DNA of 64,000 nt from assembly GCA_003415625.1 (NCBI GenBank), contig PYIU01000006.1, forward strand, positions 868,001-932,000, read 5' to 3'. This document shows, one piece after another, positions 23,217 through 33,770 of this stretch (the stretch's first letter is position 1; each line of letters opens with the position of its first letter). The notes beneath the pieces were generated by a model. That model made no database searches. It was not told the DNA's origin and was given only the letters and a program-made list of their open reading frames with translations. Position numbers and translations under genes: made by a program. Source of the stretch: Aquanectria penicillioides. Taxonomy: Eukaryota; Ascomycota; Sordariomycetes; Hypocreales; Nectriaceae.

Positions 23217-24659
23217 CTATTTCTTAGACTTCTCGGCGTCTTGCCTCAAAATATTGTTCAGCTCGTCTCTAGTCACACAGTTTTCCAACGCGAAGCTCGC
23301 TGCCAGCTCTTCCAACTCCTCCTCGGTCTTGCCAGCGAATAGCTCGGCCATTTCCCAGCCCATATACTCACTCATTAAGATTTCCCTCACAGATCTCTCG
23401 ACCTGGCGATCGAAAGTCCAAATCTTCGGGTATTTCTTCTTATGGAGATGCTCAGGAACAGATGCCTTGAGCTTGGAAATAAAAGGGTCGTAGACCTCGC
23501 CGTCAATGCCACTCTTATCCGCAACACCCCAGAAATCGAGACCAAGACGCTGCTTCTTCTCGACGAAGGATTGAATGAGTTTCATGTAAGCACTATCCGG
23601 GTTGACGTATAGCATTCCTTGGTAACCGATATCTTTCCAGAGCCAAATACTCCACGAGACCTGGCCGTATTCCTCGTAGATCTGGAGCTGTTCCTTGAGC
23701 AGAGCGAAGCGCTTTGCGTTGGTGACGGCAGCATTAGGATCGGTCCTGGGGTTCTGGTAAACTGGACCCCACTCGCCATTCCAGATAGGCACATTTGCCT
23801 TCTGCATAAACTCGACTTTTCGGTTAAAGCTGGCTCGCAGCTTGGCCTTCTGCTCAGCTGTGCCTTCGAATTGTTCGGGAACGGGGAATCCCATCATGCT
23901 GTAATCGTGGCAAGCATACACTGCATTTGGCAGCGGCTTCTCAGGGTCAAAGTGAGAAAAGTCCATGGCATAAGTGTTGCCATCGAGGAATAGCATATGC
24001 TCGGGGTCAATTGCTCGGATTGCCTTCTCTGCGCGCTCATACCAAGCAATAAGGCGAGTGTGCTGGGGGTCCGCGGGCTCGTTGAGCATGTTGTAACCGG
24101 CAATAGCCGGGTTTCCCTTGTAGTGGGCAGCAATGGCTTCCCAAAGCTGGATGGCACGATCTTGGAGATCGCGGAAGTCCCAGAACACGGCATGGTTAAG
24201 GCCTGAATCGGAATGCCAGTCCTGGTTCTGGCCGCCAGGAACTGCGTGAAGGTCCAAGACAACATAGATATTGTGCTTGGCGCAGACATCAACCACACGA
24301 TCCAGAAGGTCAAATCCAGACTTTTTGATGACGCTGGGGTTATCGTTGTCCATAAAATGGCGGTAATTGAAGGGGATACGGAGGCAGTTCAGGCCCAAGC
24401 TTGCGAACAGGGCAGCATCAGACTCTGTGAAGAAGTGGTGCAGGAGTCGATCAAAGAAAAATGTGGCCTTCTTCTCTCCGAGAACCTCCTTGAGGGCGGC
24501 ACGATGCTCAAACTCGTGTCCAGAATAACCAGTGATGAAGTTCTCCATGTTGAGCATGCCTCCAACGGCAGCTCCCTTGAGCACAACCTGCTCGCCAGCA
24601 GAGTTGACTATCTTTGTGCCGCTCGTGCGGAGCATGGTGCATGGAGGGTTGGGAGACAT
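23217..24659 (-). CDS. Glycoside hydrolase family 5 protein
   Basis: A (beta/alpha)8 glycosidase of family GH5 that cleaves a beta-glucosidic or beta-glucan bond by retention. It is a single exon of 480 aa from the ATG at 24659; the frame upstream is open but has no ATG. The start VLKGAAVGGMLNMENF is typical of exo-acting GH5 members. RIPFNYRHF and DLHAVPGGQN lie in the barrel. The acid/base is Glu in GYNMLNEPAD (about residue 200). The nucleophile is Glu in WNGEWGP (about residue 285). There is no signal peptide, so the enzyme is probably intracellular. The C-terminal 80 residues are helical and charged, beyond the barrel. A TATA-like element is present about 100 bp upstream. Subfamily and substrate are unknown. 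Confidence 0.88.
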   Translation of the reverse strand: MSPNPPCTMLRTSGTKIVNSAGEQVVLKGAAVGGMLNMENFITGYSGHEFEHRAALKEVLGEKKATFFFDRLLHHFFTESDAALFASLGLNCLRIPFNYRHFMDNDNPSVIKKSGFDLLDRVVDVCAKHNIYVVLDLHAVPGGQNQDWHSDSGLNHAVFWDFRDLQDRAIQLWEAIAAHYKGNPAIAGYNMLNEPADPQHTRLIAWYERAEKAIRAIDPEHMLFLDGNTYAMDFSHFDPEKPLPNAVYACHDYSMMGFPVPEQFEGTAEQKAKLRASFNRKVEFMQKANVPIWNGEWGPVYQNPRTDPNAAVTNAKRFALLKEQLQIYEEYGQVSWSIWLWKDIGYQGMLYVNPDSAYMKLIQSFVEKKQRLGLDFWGVADKSGIDGEVYDPFISKLKASVPEHLHKKKYPKIWTFDRQVERSVREILMSEYMGWEMAELFAGKTEEELEELAASFALENCVTRDELNNILRQDAEKSKK

Positions 24660-25375
24660 GATGACTTTGTAATGAATGAATGACCACAATACAAAAAACT
24701 CTTGTATATTTTAGGATGCGAGGTCGTTGACAGCGTTGTTGAAGAGCCGCCTGGTAGCTATTATACCCAGGAAATGTGGAGAAGGCCAAGTCGGGACGTC
24801 GGCCCCATCTCTTAGGAGCGACACTCCGCGACGCATCACATGGCGCATTAGATTAGATCCACATTGATGAAGAATCATCTGACAGCCATATTCCTCAGCT
24901 TGAATCAGTAATAGATTTCGGGTAAATCATGGTAAATTCCAGGAGGCCAAGAGAAATGACTTGACAGCCGAAAAGCACTGTTCTGATCATGGCACCATCA
25001 TTCATGTGTCCCTACGTCATGCCACTCGTGCTATCAAACAGCTAAGTCAAGCATCTAGAAGGAATCCCAACAGAGATCGAAAGAGGTGAGAGAGAGTTGA
25101 TCACAGAACATATGACCCCTTTCCTTTGTCTCTTATTCGAGAACGTAGACTGTGCTAAGGAACTAGGACACGGAAATACAACATTAAATTATGTCCTTGA
25201 AATGTCCTTGAAAGTATGAGAACAAAGCCTCTGTCCAAGCGTGAAAGCTATGGGAACATCTTCAACGCTCCCAGTACTTAAGCCACCAATGACATGAAAC
25301 TCAAGAGGACTTTTTAATCCCATTGCCTACTCAAAAACGCCAAACCTTGGAGTACCCCAAATCTAAAACTTGAGA
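24660..25375. other. Divergent promoter region, GH5 and Cys-rich gene
   Basis: Promoter sequence for both flanking genes, including a TATA-like motif near 24759-24766 on the minus strand. No gene seen. Confidence 0.5.
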
Positions 25376-26077
25376 ATGTGTCAATATCTCAGCATTGGTT
25401 TTGCTTGCCTGCACTCCCGTAAGACGGATGCAATCGTTCAATGTACCGATCCTCACAACTGCGAGAGCGGCAAAAGGATGTGGGGAAAATCAACAGTCGA
25501 CGTTGACGAGCTGCCTTGGACAAGTTTCAAGGTTCATGAGCTCGAAGGCGTCTTCTGTCAGAATTGCTCACTCACTATGGTGTGGGCTGAAGCCCAGAAA
25601 GAAAAGGATATGAGATCCATTAACTCGCAGCTTAACGAGATTATCGATGATGTCAACAACCTATCGAATGCCCTGATGAATGCAAACAAAAAGACACAGG
25701 GGCCGTACCAGCGGGAAATCGCAGAGGGAATGCGCCACCGGAGGCTTAGACGAGTTACCGATAGCCTTTGTTCATCGAGAGGATGTGCCAATGTGGTTGT
25801 ATATGCCTTGGATGGGATCAAAGGAAACTTTTGCCAAAAACATACCTGCGCAGCCTCGGACCTTGAATGTTTTGATGAAACATACAACCCAAGAATCCCA
25901 AGTGTCACGTCCCGATACTGTCTTATCCATACCTGTGCTTACGGAGAATGTAGACGAAAGGTATACAACCCTGAGGAGGGCTTGTGTCAGTTTCATCTTG
26001 CACAAGTTCATCAGGAGGAGGATCAGGTCGACAAAAGTTTTCCTGGGAGGTTTCGAAGGATTATGAGAAGGGGGTGA
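25376..26077 (+). CDS. Small Cys/His-rich protein, unknown function
   Basis: An uninterrupted frame of 233 codons plus two in-frame codons before the ATG. I do not recognise a named family. It begins MCQYLSIGFACLHSR and carries spaced Cys/His groups (CTDPHNC, VFCQNCSLTMVW, CSSRGCANVV, NFCQKHTC, RYCLIHTCAYGECRRK, LCQFH) that look like zinc ligands. A helical segment lies at about residues 75-120. Such lineage-specific MC-starting Cys-rich proteins are common in filamentous ascomycetes. It could have undetected introns at the 3' end, but the frame and Cys pattern hold throughout. No signal peptide. Confidence 0.6.
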   Translation: MCQYLSIGFACLHSRKTDAIVQCTDPHNCESGKRMWGKSTVDVDELPWTSFKVHELEGVFCQNCSLTMVWAEAQKEKDMRSINSQLNEIIDDVNNLSNALMNANKKTQGPYQREIAEGMRHRRLRRVTDSLCSSRGCANVVVYALDGIKGNFCQKHTCAASDLECFDETYNPRIPSVTSRYCLIHTCAYGECRRKVYNPEEGLCQFHLAQVHQEEDQVDKSFPGRFRRIMRRG

Positions 26078-26620
26078 TGCGCACAAGACTCACGGAGAGT
26101 TGTATATTCCCCCCAAGCATTGACGCGAAACTAATTCAATGAGGAGGTATTGTTGCTCACACAGTTGGAACATGAAAAGGAATGTAGTGGCTTAGCGAAT
26201 CATACGGTGGATCATTGAATGGAACGACGCTTCATAAAAATTGACATATTTCTTTTATTTACTTAATGTACGGAACCTTTTTGCCGTGATTACGGCTTCA
26301 GCTTTTGCTCTTCGAATTTCTAATCAACTTTCAATTGAACTGGGTGGCTTGAGAACCTTGAGGGCCAAGCGTCGAGTCCCAAGCCAAAAGGGTGTTGGCC
26401 ACTCCGCTTAATGTTCCGTCTTGGTCGGAAAGTAAATCAAACCGGACACTTTCCGGTGACTTTCGTATCAGTATATAGAGAACCAACCTTTCCATGTGAT
26501 GAAACTAATTTCCACGAGCCCTCTATTTATCCCCTGCTCACAACAATAAAACAATAATAACCATTACAGTTAAATACAACATAAAACTACCTGATACGGA
26601 GGCCATCATCTTATACCATC
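26078..26620. other. Intergenic region and methyltransferase promoter
   Basis: AT-rich promoter region. A TATA-like element (tatataga near 26473) lies about 150 bp before the methyltransferase ATG. No gene seen. Confidence 0.5.
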
Positions 26621-27506
26621 ATGGCGCATCACCATCATCATCACCACCACCACCATCATCATGAGAGCCCACAAAAATCCCTAGGAGAGCAGAACAAAGA
26701 GCATTATGAGTAATTACATGTCGCGACCGAGTATTTTGTACCGCTGCGCTAATAGGAGTAGCCAAGTTAGCACGGATGTTTTTTCGATCCCCTGGATCGC
26801 GGAAATGTCGAGCCTGATTGCGACTGAGCTACACGAGAATGCTGATTGGATTGGCATCAAGCAGGCTTCCTCAGGATCAACCTCACAACCCAAAAAGATG
26901 CTCGACTATGCCTGCGGCAATGGCCTTGCTTCCCGTGTAAGTCTGCGCAAATCTAAGGAGAATAGTGAGCGATGCTGACTGCCCAAGGCCCTGGGGCCAT
27001 TCGTTGACGTGATCCGCGGCATGGATATCTCATCCGGAATGATTGAGCAATACAACAACAAGGCCAAAGAGGAAGGCTTCTCTGCTGAAAAGAAACGTGC
27101 TATCCAAGGAGATCTTCTCAACCCGGAAGCAACTCCCTCTCCCGAGATGAATTCGGATGAGTTCTTCGGATTCGACCTGATTGTCATGTGCATGGCCCTC
27201 CACCATGTGGAAGACTACACAGCCATGGTCCAGAAGTTGTCAGACAGGCTCAACAAGGGCGGTGCTTTGGTGATCGTAGACTGGGTTACCCCCTCAGAGA
27301 GCGGGTGTCCTCTTGCCGAAAAGGCGCACGAACTGTCAAATCACACAATCACGAGACTGGGATTCACGGAGAACGAGGTCAAGAGTGCATATGAAATGGC
27401 AGGGCTAGAAGGTTGGTCGTGGAAGTGGGCCTCAAAGAGGTCCAAGATGCCAGAGGAGATTGGTGGAGAGCAGCAGCTCTTCTTTGCGCGTGGTCAGAAG
27501 TCATAG
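26621..27506 (+). CDS. Class I SAM-dependent methyltransferase with N-terminal 12xHis
   Basis: Transfers a methyl group from S-adenosylmethionine to an unknown small molecule or protein. Three exons: 26621-26709, 26759-26936, 26988-27506; introns are 49 bp (gtaatt, gctaat, ggag) and 51 bp (gtaagt, tgctgac, caag). The protein is 261 aa. Residues 3-14 are twelve consecutive histidines, followed by a short linker and the exon junction EHYD. Motif I is MLDYACGNGLAS (about residues 78-89), followed by RGMDISSGMIEQYNNKA (motif II) and DLIVMCMALHHVEDY (motif post-II), then GGALVIVDWV. This is the UbiE/MenG-like fold common among fungal methyltransferases. The His run uses mixed CAT and CAC codons, so it is genomic, not a cloning tag. 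Confidence 0.86.
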
Positions 27507-28164
27507 CCTACGGGCGCTAAAAGGCGTACCCTGGTTTCGACGTTTAGATTGGTTCTGAGGATTTTCTTCATTTTTAATTGCGTACTCTCGTTATTTATTG
27601 TAATTTGATATAGTCGTGGTGACACAACGTACCGTCTCAGCGACTGGCGTGAATGATTTGGGCTGGGTTACAAAAGGGTTGTATGCGGCTATTGCGAGAC
27701 ACAATTTTAATTGTGAACGGTGAAATCTGTGAGGTGAATATGTTTGTTTTCCTTGTTTTAGTTCTGATTATCGGGAATTAGAAGAAAACCGGGTTGTTCA
27801 CGCTGCCTATAACTACAGGGGTGCATGATACAAGATATGAGAATGATACTCCCTGTACGCATGCCAATCACAGGCACCACTCATACTCTCCACAGCATAC
27901 CGCCTCTATCTCAAATAAAAGTCACATATTCATCCTGATGTTAATATTTGTATCCTCACACGCAAATTTCCTTCAACCAACACACGAGACAACAACCAAT
28001 TTGACACTGCCACCAACACTGGCGGGCCGGCTTAATTCCTGACGAGCCTCCAGGCACCAGCACCCACAACCAACACACCGTGAACCCTCAGCACGTTCCC
28101 GAAACAACATGCGCTCGCCCTGCGTGAAGATTAAGACCAGCAACCATATTGCTTTCTCAAATCG
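27507..28164. other. Intergenic region
   Basis: Methyltransferase 3' flank and 2EXR gene promoter. No gene seen. Confidence 0.5.
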
Positions 28165-29097
28165 ATGGAAAACTCATTCGCTCTCTTCCCACGGCTTCCG
28201 CCCGAGCTCCGTCGACAAATATGGATGATTGCGCTTGAACAGCAGTGGTCCTTCAGTCAACCCAGACGTGCCACGGCTCCCCTCAAGGGCAAAGTCAAGC
28301 TCGTCGGCAAGATTAATCGGTCCATTAGCCAAACATGCCATGAGGCGCGTGCCATTGTGCAAAGCAAGCACACCAAGATGGGGGTTTTGGGCTACGTCGA
28401 CTTTAACCACCACCTGTTCTTCATGCGCGATTCCAAGTTCGACTACGGGCTGATGAAGCGAGACTTTGGCCGCATCGGCATGCTGGAGCACATCCAGCAC
28501 ATTGTTATTCATCCCCGAAGCCTGGCTCTGCTCTGGCAAACTCTTGACCTTCTCAAGTCCCGCTGCAACTCGCTGCGCAACCTGATCATCATCGGACCGT
28601 GGTTCGACCCTACTCCCATCCTCGCGTCCGGTTACCATGAATTGTTGAGTTATTGCGCGTGGACGAATACAAGGGAGTGGTGGCCGATATTTCGCGAGTC
28701 GCCCAGCGAGATGGATGTGAGGCCTTTGCTGAAAGCCATAGAGGAAGGGGATTCTTCCGCTCGGAATGCAGAGTTTCGCTCAAGGCTCGATGAAGCTATG
28801 CAGCACTTTCCTCAGGATTGGGAGGAGTGGGAAACAGAGTGCGGGCGAACACGGATGCATGTTCGCAGGATAGAGCAAGCTGTACGAGAATTCCCGCATG
28901 CCTCGCCAAACATCTACTTTCGCACGAGGTTCGAGCTATGCCCTACGACTGCGTTCTTTACTCAATGCGAAATGATGCCAGAGAATGCGCTTGATCAGCA
29001 CCCCGACAAGCATTCAATCCGCCTTGCCCTCTCAATGGTTCGGGATGTCCTTTCACCCACCGCCTACCCAGATATTGTGTCAGAGAATTCACCATGA
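28165..29097 (+). CDS. 2EXR-domain protein
   Basis: Belongs to the large fungal 2EXR family, whose start resembles an F-box (LFPRLPPELRRQIWMIAL at residues 7-24). The function of the family is unknown. It is a single exon of 310 aa. After the N-terminal motif comes an ISQTCHEAR segment and VDFNHHLFFM, typical of the domain. The C-terminal half is helical and shows no second domain. No signal peptide or membrane segment. The start at 28165 fits the family, where the motif lies within the first ten residues. Confidence 0.82.
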   Translation: MENSFALFPRLPPELRRQIWMIALEQQWSFSQPRRATAPLKGKVKLVGKINRSISQTCHEARAIVQSKHTKMGVLGYVDFNHHLFFMRDSKFDYGLMKRDFGRIGMLEHIQHIVIHPRSLALLWQTLDLLKSRCNSLRNLIIIGPWFDPTPILASGYHELLSYCAWTNTREWWPIFRESPSEMDVRPLLKAIEEGDSSARNAEFRSRLDEAMQHFPQDWEEWETECGRTRMHVRRIEQAVREFPHASPNIYFRTRFELCPTTAFFTQCEMMPENALDQHPDKHSIRLALSMVRDVLSPTAYPDIVSENSP

Positions 29098-29460
29098 CGA
29101 GGTCATAAACAGAAATACTTTGAAAACTGTATTAGCAATAAAAGAAAATTGTTTATTTTGTCCATATCTGTATCTTTCGTCACAGGATGGCTTACAAAAT
29201 AGATTCCACTGCAAACTGTGACAGGTGTGTATAAATGAGGACAAAAACCTCGGATGTGTGTCATTCTTATTGTATTCTGTTTCTCGTTGCACTTGCAAAC
29301 GCACTGCATACCCCAGTGTTGAGGAAGAAAAGTTCCAACTCGCGTGTAATCCCAATCGCTATCGTAATCCTGATATCTAGAATCTTAATTGTTCACAAAA
29401 GAAAAAGTCATGAAATCCAGCGCCTCCCGTTCCCTAAATGAGTCAAACCCCACCGTTCCC
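29098..29460. other. Convergent intergenic region
   Basis: 3' flanks of the 2EXR gene and the AAA ATPase gene. AT-rich; no gene seen. Confidence 0.5.
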
Positions 29461-31707
29461 TTACAAAGAGTGACCCTCAACCTTGAGAACAATTCGCAAG
29501 TGTCGGAACGCCAGCTTCTCCTGCTTGTGGCAAGCAAGCAAGTTGGAGGTCTTGAGGACGTTCTTGATCTGGCGACCGTTCAGGTCAAGGCGAGCGAGCT
29601 CCTTGATCTCTTCCTCGGTGATGTCATGCGCAGATCCGCCCTCAACCTTGGCCGCCAGGCTGACGGTGCGGCTGAGGAAACCGCGCCAGACAGCCTCGCG
29701 GGCAGAGAGATCGAGAGGAGGGTACTCGAGAGACATGTGGATTCGGCTCTGGAAGGCGGGATCCATGTTCTTCACACGGTTGGTGGTGAGGAACAAGATA
29801 CCCTCGTAGTACTCGAGGGTTCGCAGGAAGATGGAGACGATTCGGTTACGGGCAATGTCGTTGGCGCAGCGAGCCTCGAGAAAGACATCGCACTCATCCA
29901 GAAGGAGGACGGCGTTCCAGTTAGCCACCATCTCGAGGATGCGACCGAGGTTGTCCTCGACTTCGTAGGCCTCAGTGCCGAGATCGCCAGCGCTCATGAT
30001 GTAGAGAGGAACCTTCATCTCCTCAGCTACAGACTCGGCAGTGAGAGTCTTACCAATACCAGGTCCACCAGAGAGAAGCATGATGATACCCTTGCCCTTG
30101 CCGGAGATGATGTCGTCGAAGGCATCCTTGTACTTGACCTGGCTCTGAGCAAAGGCGAGAATCAGCTCCTTCTGGTCCTCAGGAAGGACAAGCGAGCCGA
30201 AAGCCTGGTCATTGAACTTGACCTCGGAGACATCGTCAATGAAGAACTCCATCCAGCGCTTGTTCTTGAGTGAATAACCGCGGACAATGGGGTAAGTCAT
30301 GATAAGCTGCTCCTCAGTGAGTGGAGGACGAGAGCCCTCGCCCTCGATGCTCTGATCGTCCTCCCCATAGACAGAGCTATCCTCACTGTCACTGTCGTCG
30401 CCGCAAGGGGCGTTTTGGCCAATGAATTCGGTTGTGGGATGGATATTCTCCAGCCACACAACATGGTCGGGGTTCAGCTTCTCCCAGTTCTCGCCGTCGA
30501 TGACAATGCGAGACTCGACATTCTCCTTCCGCGACTTGCGAGAATCGATGTGCCAGACGGCGGTGCCCTTGTAGTACTTGTAGCAGTAGCCGGCAAGCTC
30601 CTCAAAGCGACGGCCGCGCTCGAGAAGAACAGCCTTGGCAACATCCAGGCGAGGGTGGTACTCAAGAGGATAGCAGCTCAGCTCGGAGAAGGGAACGGTG
30701 CCCAAGAACTCGCCAATCTGCTGGTTCAGGCTGGTCCAGCCCATAATCTTACCATCCCAATCAATGACCTTGCACTGCAAGACGTAGACCTCGCCGCATT
30801 GCGTCTTTCCGTAGTAACCAGAGTCGAACTTGAGAGCGACGGGCTTGCCCTTGGCAGAGCCAAAGACGGTGCAACCAGGGGGGAAGAGGGTCCAAACATG
30901 GGCGAAGGAAACGGCGCGGTTCTTGAAGTAGTCAGAGCGCATCTGAATGACCTCTCCAAGCTCTGCCTTCATGATGTTGTACAGGAGCTCGATGTGCTCG
31001 TGGGTAAGCTCATCGTAGGAGGTGTCGCCCTTGGCAGCGGTGAACTGGTCCCAGCGGTGGACGAAGCACTCGAAGGGGGCCTGGAACTTGAGCCGTGTGA
31101 CGTCGGTGATGATGCCGGGATACCCGTCGAAAACCTTGCCGAGGACTCGCTTGAGGTAGGGGGACTGGATGATGATGCTGTCGATGACGAGGTTGGTAGA
31201 GTCGGCCTCTCTGGGCTTCTCTAGCTTGGGAGTTAATCGTGTTTTGTGATTGTGTTGGAGTTGGTGCGAACTTACTCTTTCGGATGATGACTGCATACTT
31301 CTGAGTCTCCTCGTTCTCTGCAGCCTCTTCAAGGTCGTCGGGGTACTTCTCAGTCCATGATCGGTCACCGTTCTGGTCATACTTGGCATATAGATCTTTG
31401 CTACCAGTTACGAGACCGACCATGACCTTTTCCTCATCCTTCTTCTCCTCATCTTCGTCCTTCTTGTCTTCCTTGTCTTTGTCCTCTACATCCTCACTCT
31501 TGTCTTTTGTGTGTCAGCGTTCGGTGTTGTCGAGTTGGATAGGCTGGTTTGAGGCGTCATCTTACCCTCAGAGGTCTCGGTTTTGCCCTCCTCAGTCTTC
31601 TGCTCCTTGGCCTCGGCCTCTACGGGCTCTGCGGGGGTGACGATAACCACGGACGAAGCATCATCGTCCCGGCTCTTGACGGACTCCATCGTATCTGAAC
31701 CACCCAT
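29461..31707 (-). CDS. AAA-family ATPase with DUF7025-like N-terminal region
   Basis: ATP-driven remodelling protein of a fungal AAA group whose clients are unknown. Three exons: 31707-31566, 31503-31276, 31220-29461; introns are 62 bp (gtaaga) and 55 bp (gtaagt, gattaac, gctag). The second junction uses the AG at 31222-31221, which restores IIRK-KKPREAD. The protein is 709 aa. The first 90 residues are acidic and Lys-rich. The middle is a conserved beta-rich region (FPPGCTVFGSAKGKPVALKF). The single AAA module has Walker A SGGPGIGKT near residue 510, Walker B VLLLDECDVF near 565 and an arginine finger in FQSRIHMSLEY. Strong codon bias creates long antisense frames, which are not genes. Confidence 0.88.
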
Positions 31708-33770
31708 GGTTCCTGGTATTTTGAGAGGCTGGATGGGGAAAAGGGAACGGAAAGATTATCGGGGTCAAGGCGGGGAAATGGGGAGGTAGTAATAAGTAAA
31801 TGGAGATGATGAAGATGATCAAGAAGAAGAAGATGGAAGGAGAGGAGTGGGTTGAAATCGAGGCTGACCATGAGCTCCTCCTGTCATCTCTTTATAGATG
31901 GCATGGATGAATCTGCAGCTGCTTGCGACCACCATGACAAACAGGCTGCAGGGCCACAAGCCAGGCTCCAGCGCCAGCGCCAGCCGTTACTCACCGGGAT
32001 TGGCCCATGAGGAGCCAAGAAGAAAGCATCGTCTCAGCAGCAGCGCCATTTACCTTTGCCTTTGCCAGACGCCATGTTTTGCCGCCAAGTCGAAGCCCCC
32101 GCAACCATCAATCAGCCTCCAGAGCATCACCAGGGCCGTGCGTTGCGGTGGTGCGGTGCCGGGCAGGGCAGCGTTGAGGGGTTGAGGCCACCCACGGGGG
32201 GACCCCTGGCACGCACCGCCACTCCGTAAGGCTTAGGCAGCCTCTGCATTTCTTCCGCGTAGGCCTCCCGAAGGAGGGATGGATCATGGCTTTAGCTCTG
32301 CGGATTTTGGGGGCTATCCAACAGCGATGGAGATGCCGAAAGAGTCATTCGGGCAGTGGGCCGAGACCTGTAGTACGGACGGGCTCTTGCTAATGGTCGG
32401 CCGGACACTGCGCTGCGGAGCGCGGATGCTGCCGCCTAGGCGTTTTCTCGTGTATGCCTTCCACTGGAGTGCTGGGGTGAAGTCCCGGTATGTTGGAGTG
32501 CTGCTCGGCCAGAGTTAGGCCTCAGCCACGGAGAAAAGCCATGGGTTCACGGAGCGAGCCAAAGCATCTCATCTCGCTCCAAGACTGCATTGCATTGATT
32601 GAGCGGCTTGACGCTTGGCTTTTTTGCCTTGCTTTGCTGTGCTTCTTTGCCGTGCCCTCTTCACCTGCACTTTGACAAATGCCGAGCCGTGACTTGTTTT
32701 TGCTCTGCTTATTCAAGCCCCAGTGTGTGCTCACTCAAGCAATTGCCACGTTGGTGTCTCGCGCTCCATGCAGTGGTATAGCACAGCCCGCTCACTCTCT
32801 CTCTCTCTCCGGAACGAGATGGATGACCTTCCCCAGAGCTAGCACATGCAAGGCAGAGCTATCACCCATTGAATCCCCGGGGATGAGACGAAAACTCGGT
32901 GTGGAAAAGATGCACAATGAAATGGCTACATGGCTGGATTACTCATGGAGTCATTCTTTATCCAGGTTTTCTATTCTTCACTCCATCCGCTCACCACCTC
33001 TAATCTCTCATTCGTGCTTGGATCTTGAGGGTGAGCCGTCATCCTAACCAGTGGCGGATACCACATCGTTTGTCACCAATTTGTCAAGATAACATCATCA
33101 TTATGGTCTTTCATGATGCTGCTAGTTTGGACGATCTCCATGTTGATCTCGTTGCACCTGGCGGCGAACAAGTACAAAAGAAACAATATCCAAACTGAGC
33201 CAAGTGGTAAATCGCCGTCCTTGAACGGTCTCCCCGAAATAATCGGCGACTTCCTCCTGCAACGTGAAACAGCGGCTGAGACTCCGGAGTGAGCCTCAAT
33301 CTTGATACCCTGTTGCCATGTGCATTATCCAATCACAGCCACATTCTATTCAATATCGGGTTTGACACTGGGGAGGCTTGGATCCATGGGGCAACTACGG
33401 TACTGGGTAAAAGTGCACATCGTGTAAGCTTGCCAATAATATGCAATTCGAATTGCCACTTTGACTCAAAATCTAGCTACTCAAATCTCTTACAAGAAGC
33501 TTAACAAGCAAAACAAAGGGAAAAAAAGAGAAAATTTCCAACCGATAATTTTTGGGTGTTCCAAGTGTGGAGAGTTGTCCCATCTGCCACGAGTTCCCAA
33601 TCCTCTATAAGTTCTGCGCCAAAAGGTATCTGCAAATGCCAATGTGGGAATTACAAAAAAAAAAAAAAGTGCCGCTCAGAGTGTGTGCGTAGTAATGCGT
33701 GTAAAATCAACAAAGGGAATCGCTCATCATGATGTTTGTTCGTCTTCTCTCGTCATCAATCACAGCGTCT
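31708..33770. other. Intergenic region, 2 kb
   Basis: AAA ATPase promoter and lipase 3' flank, with a CT microsatellite at 32795-32809. Open frames are short and lack domains. Confidence 0.5.
32795..32809. repeat. CT dinucleotide repeat
   Basis: A short CT run in intergenic DNA. Confidence 0.75.

Noticed and set aside
23217..24659. Endoglycoceramidase or glucocerebrosidase function for the GH5 protein, linked to the GCS gene at 4 kb
   Set aside because: Attractive with GCS in the window, but the GH5 subfamily cannot be set from motifs, and distance gives no support.
29389..31224. Long plus-strand open frames opposite the AAA ATPase
   Set aside because: Same cause: third-position bias of the real gene. 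The Walker motifs are on the minus strand.
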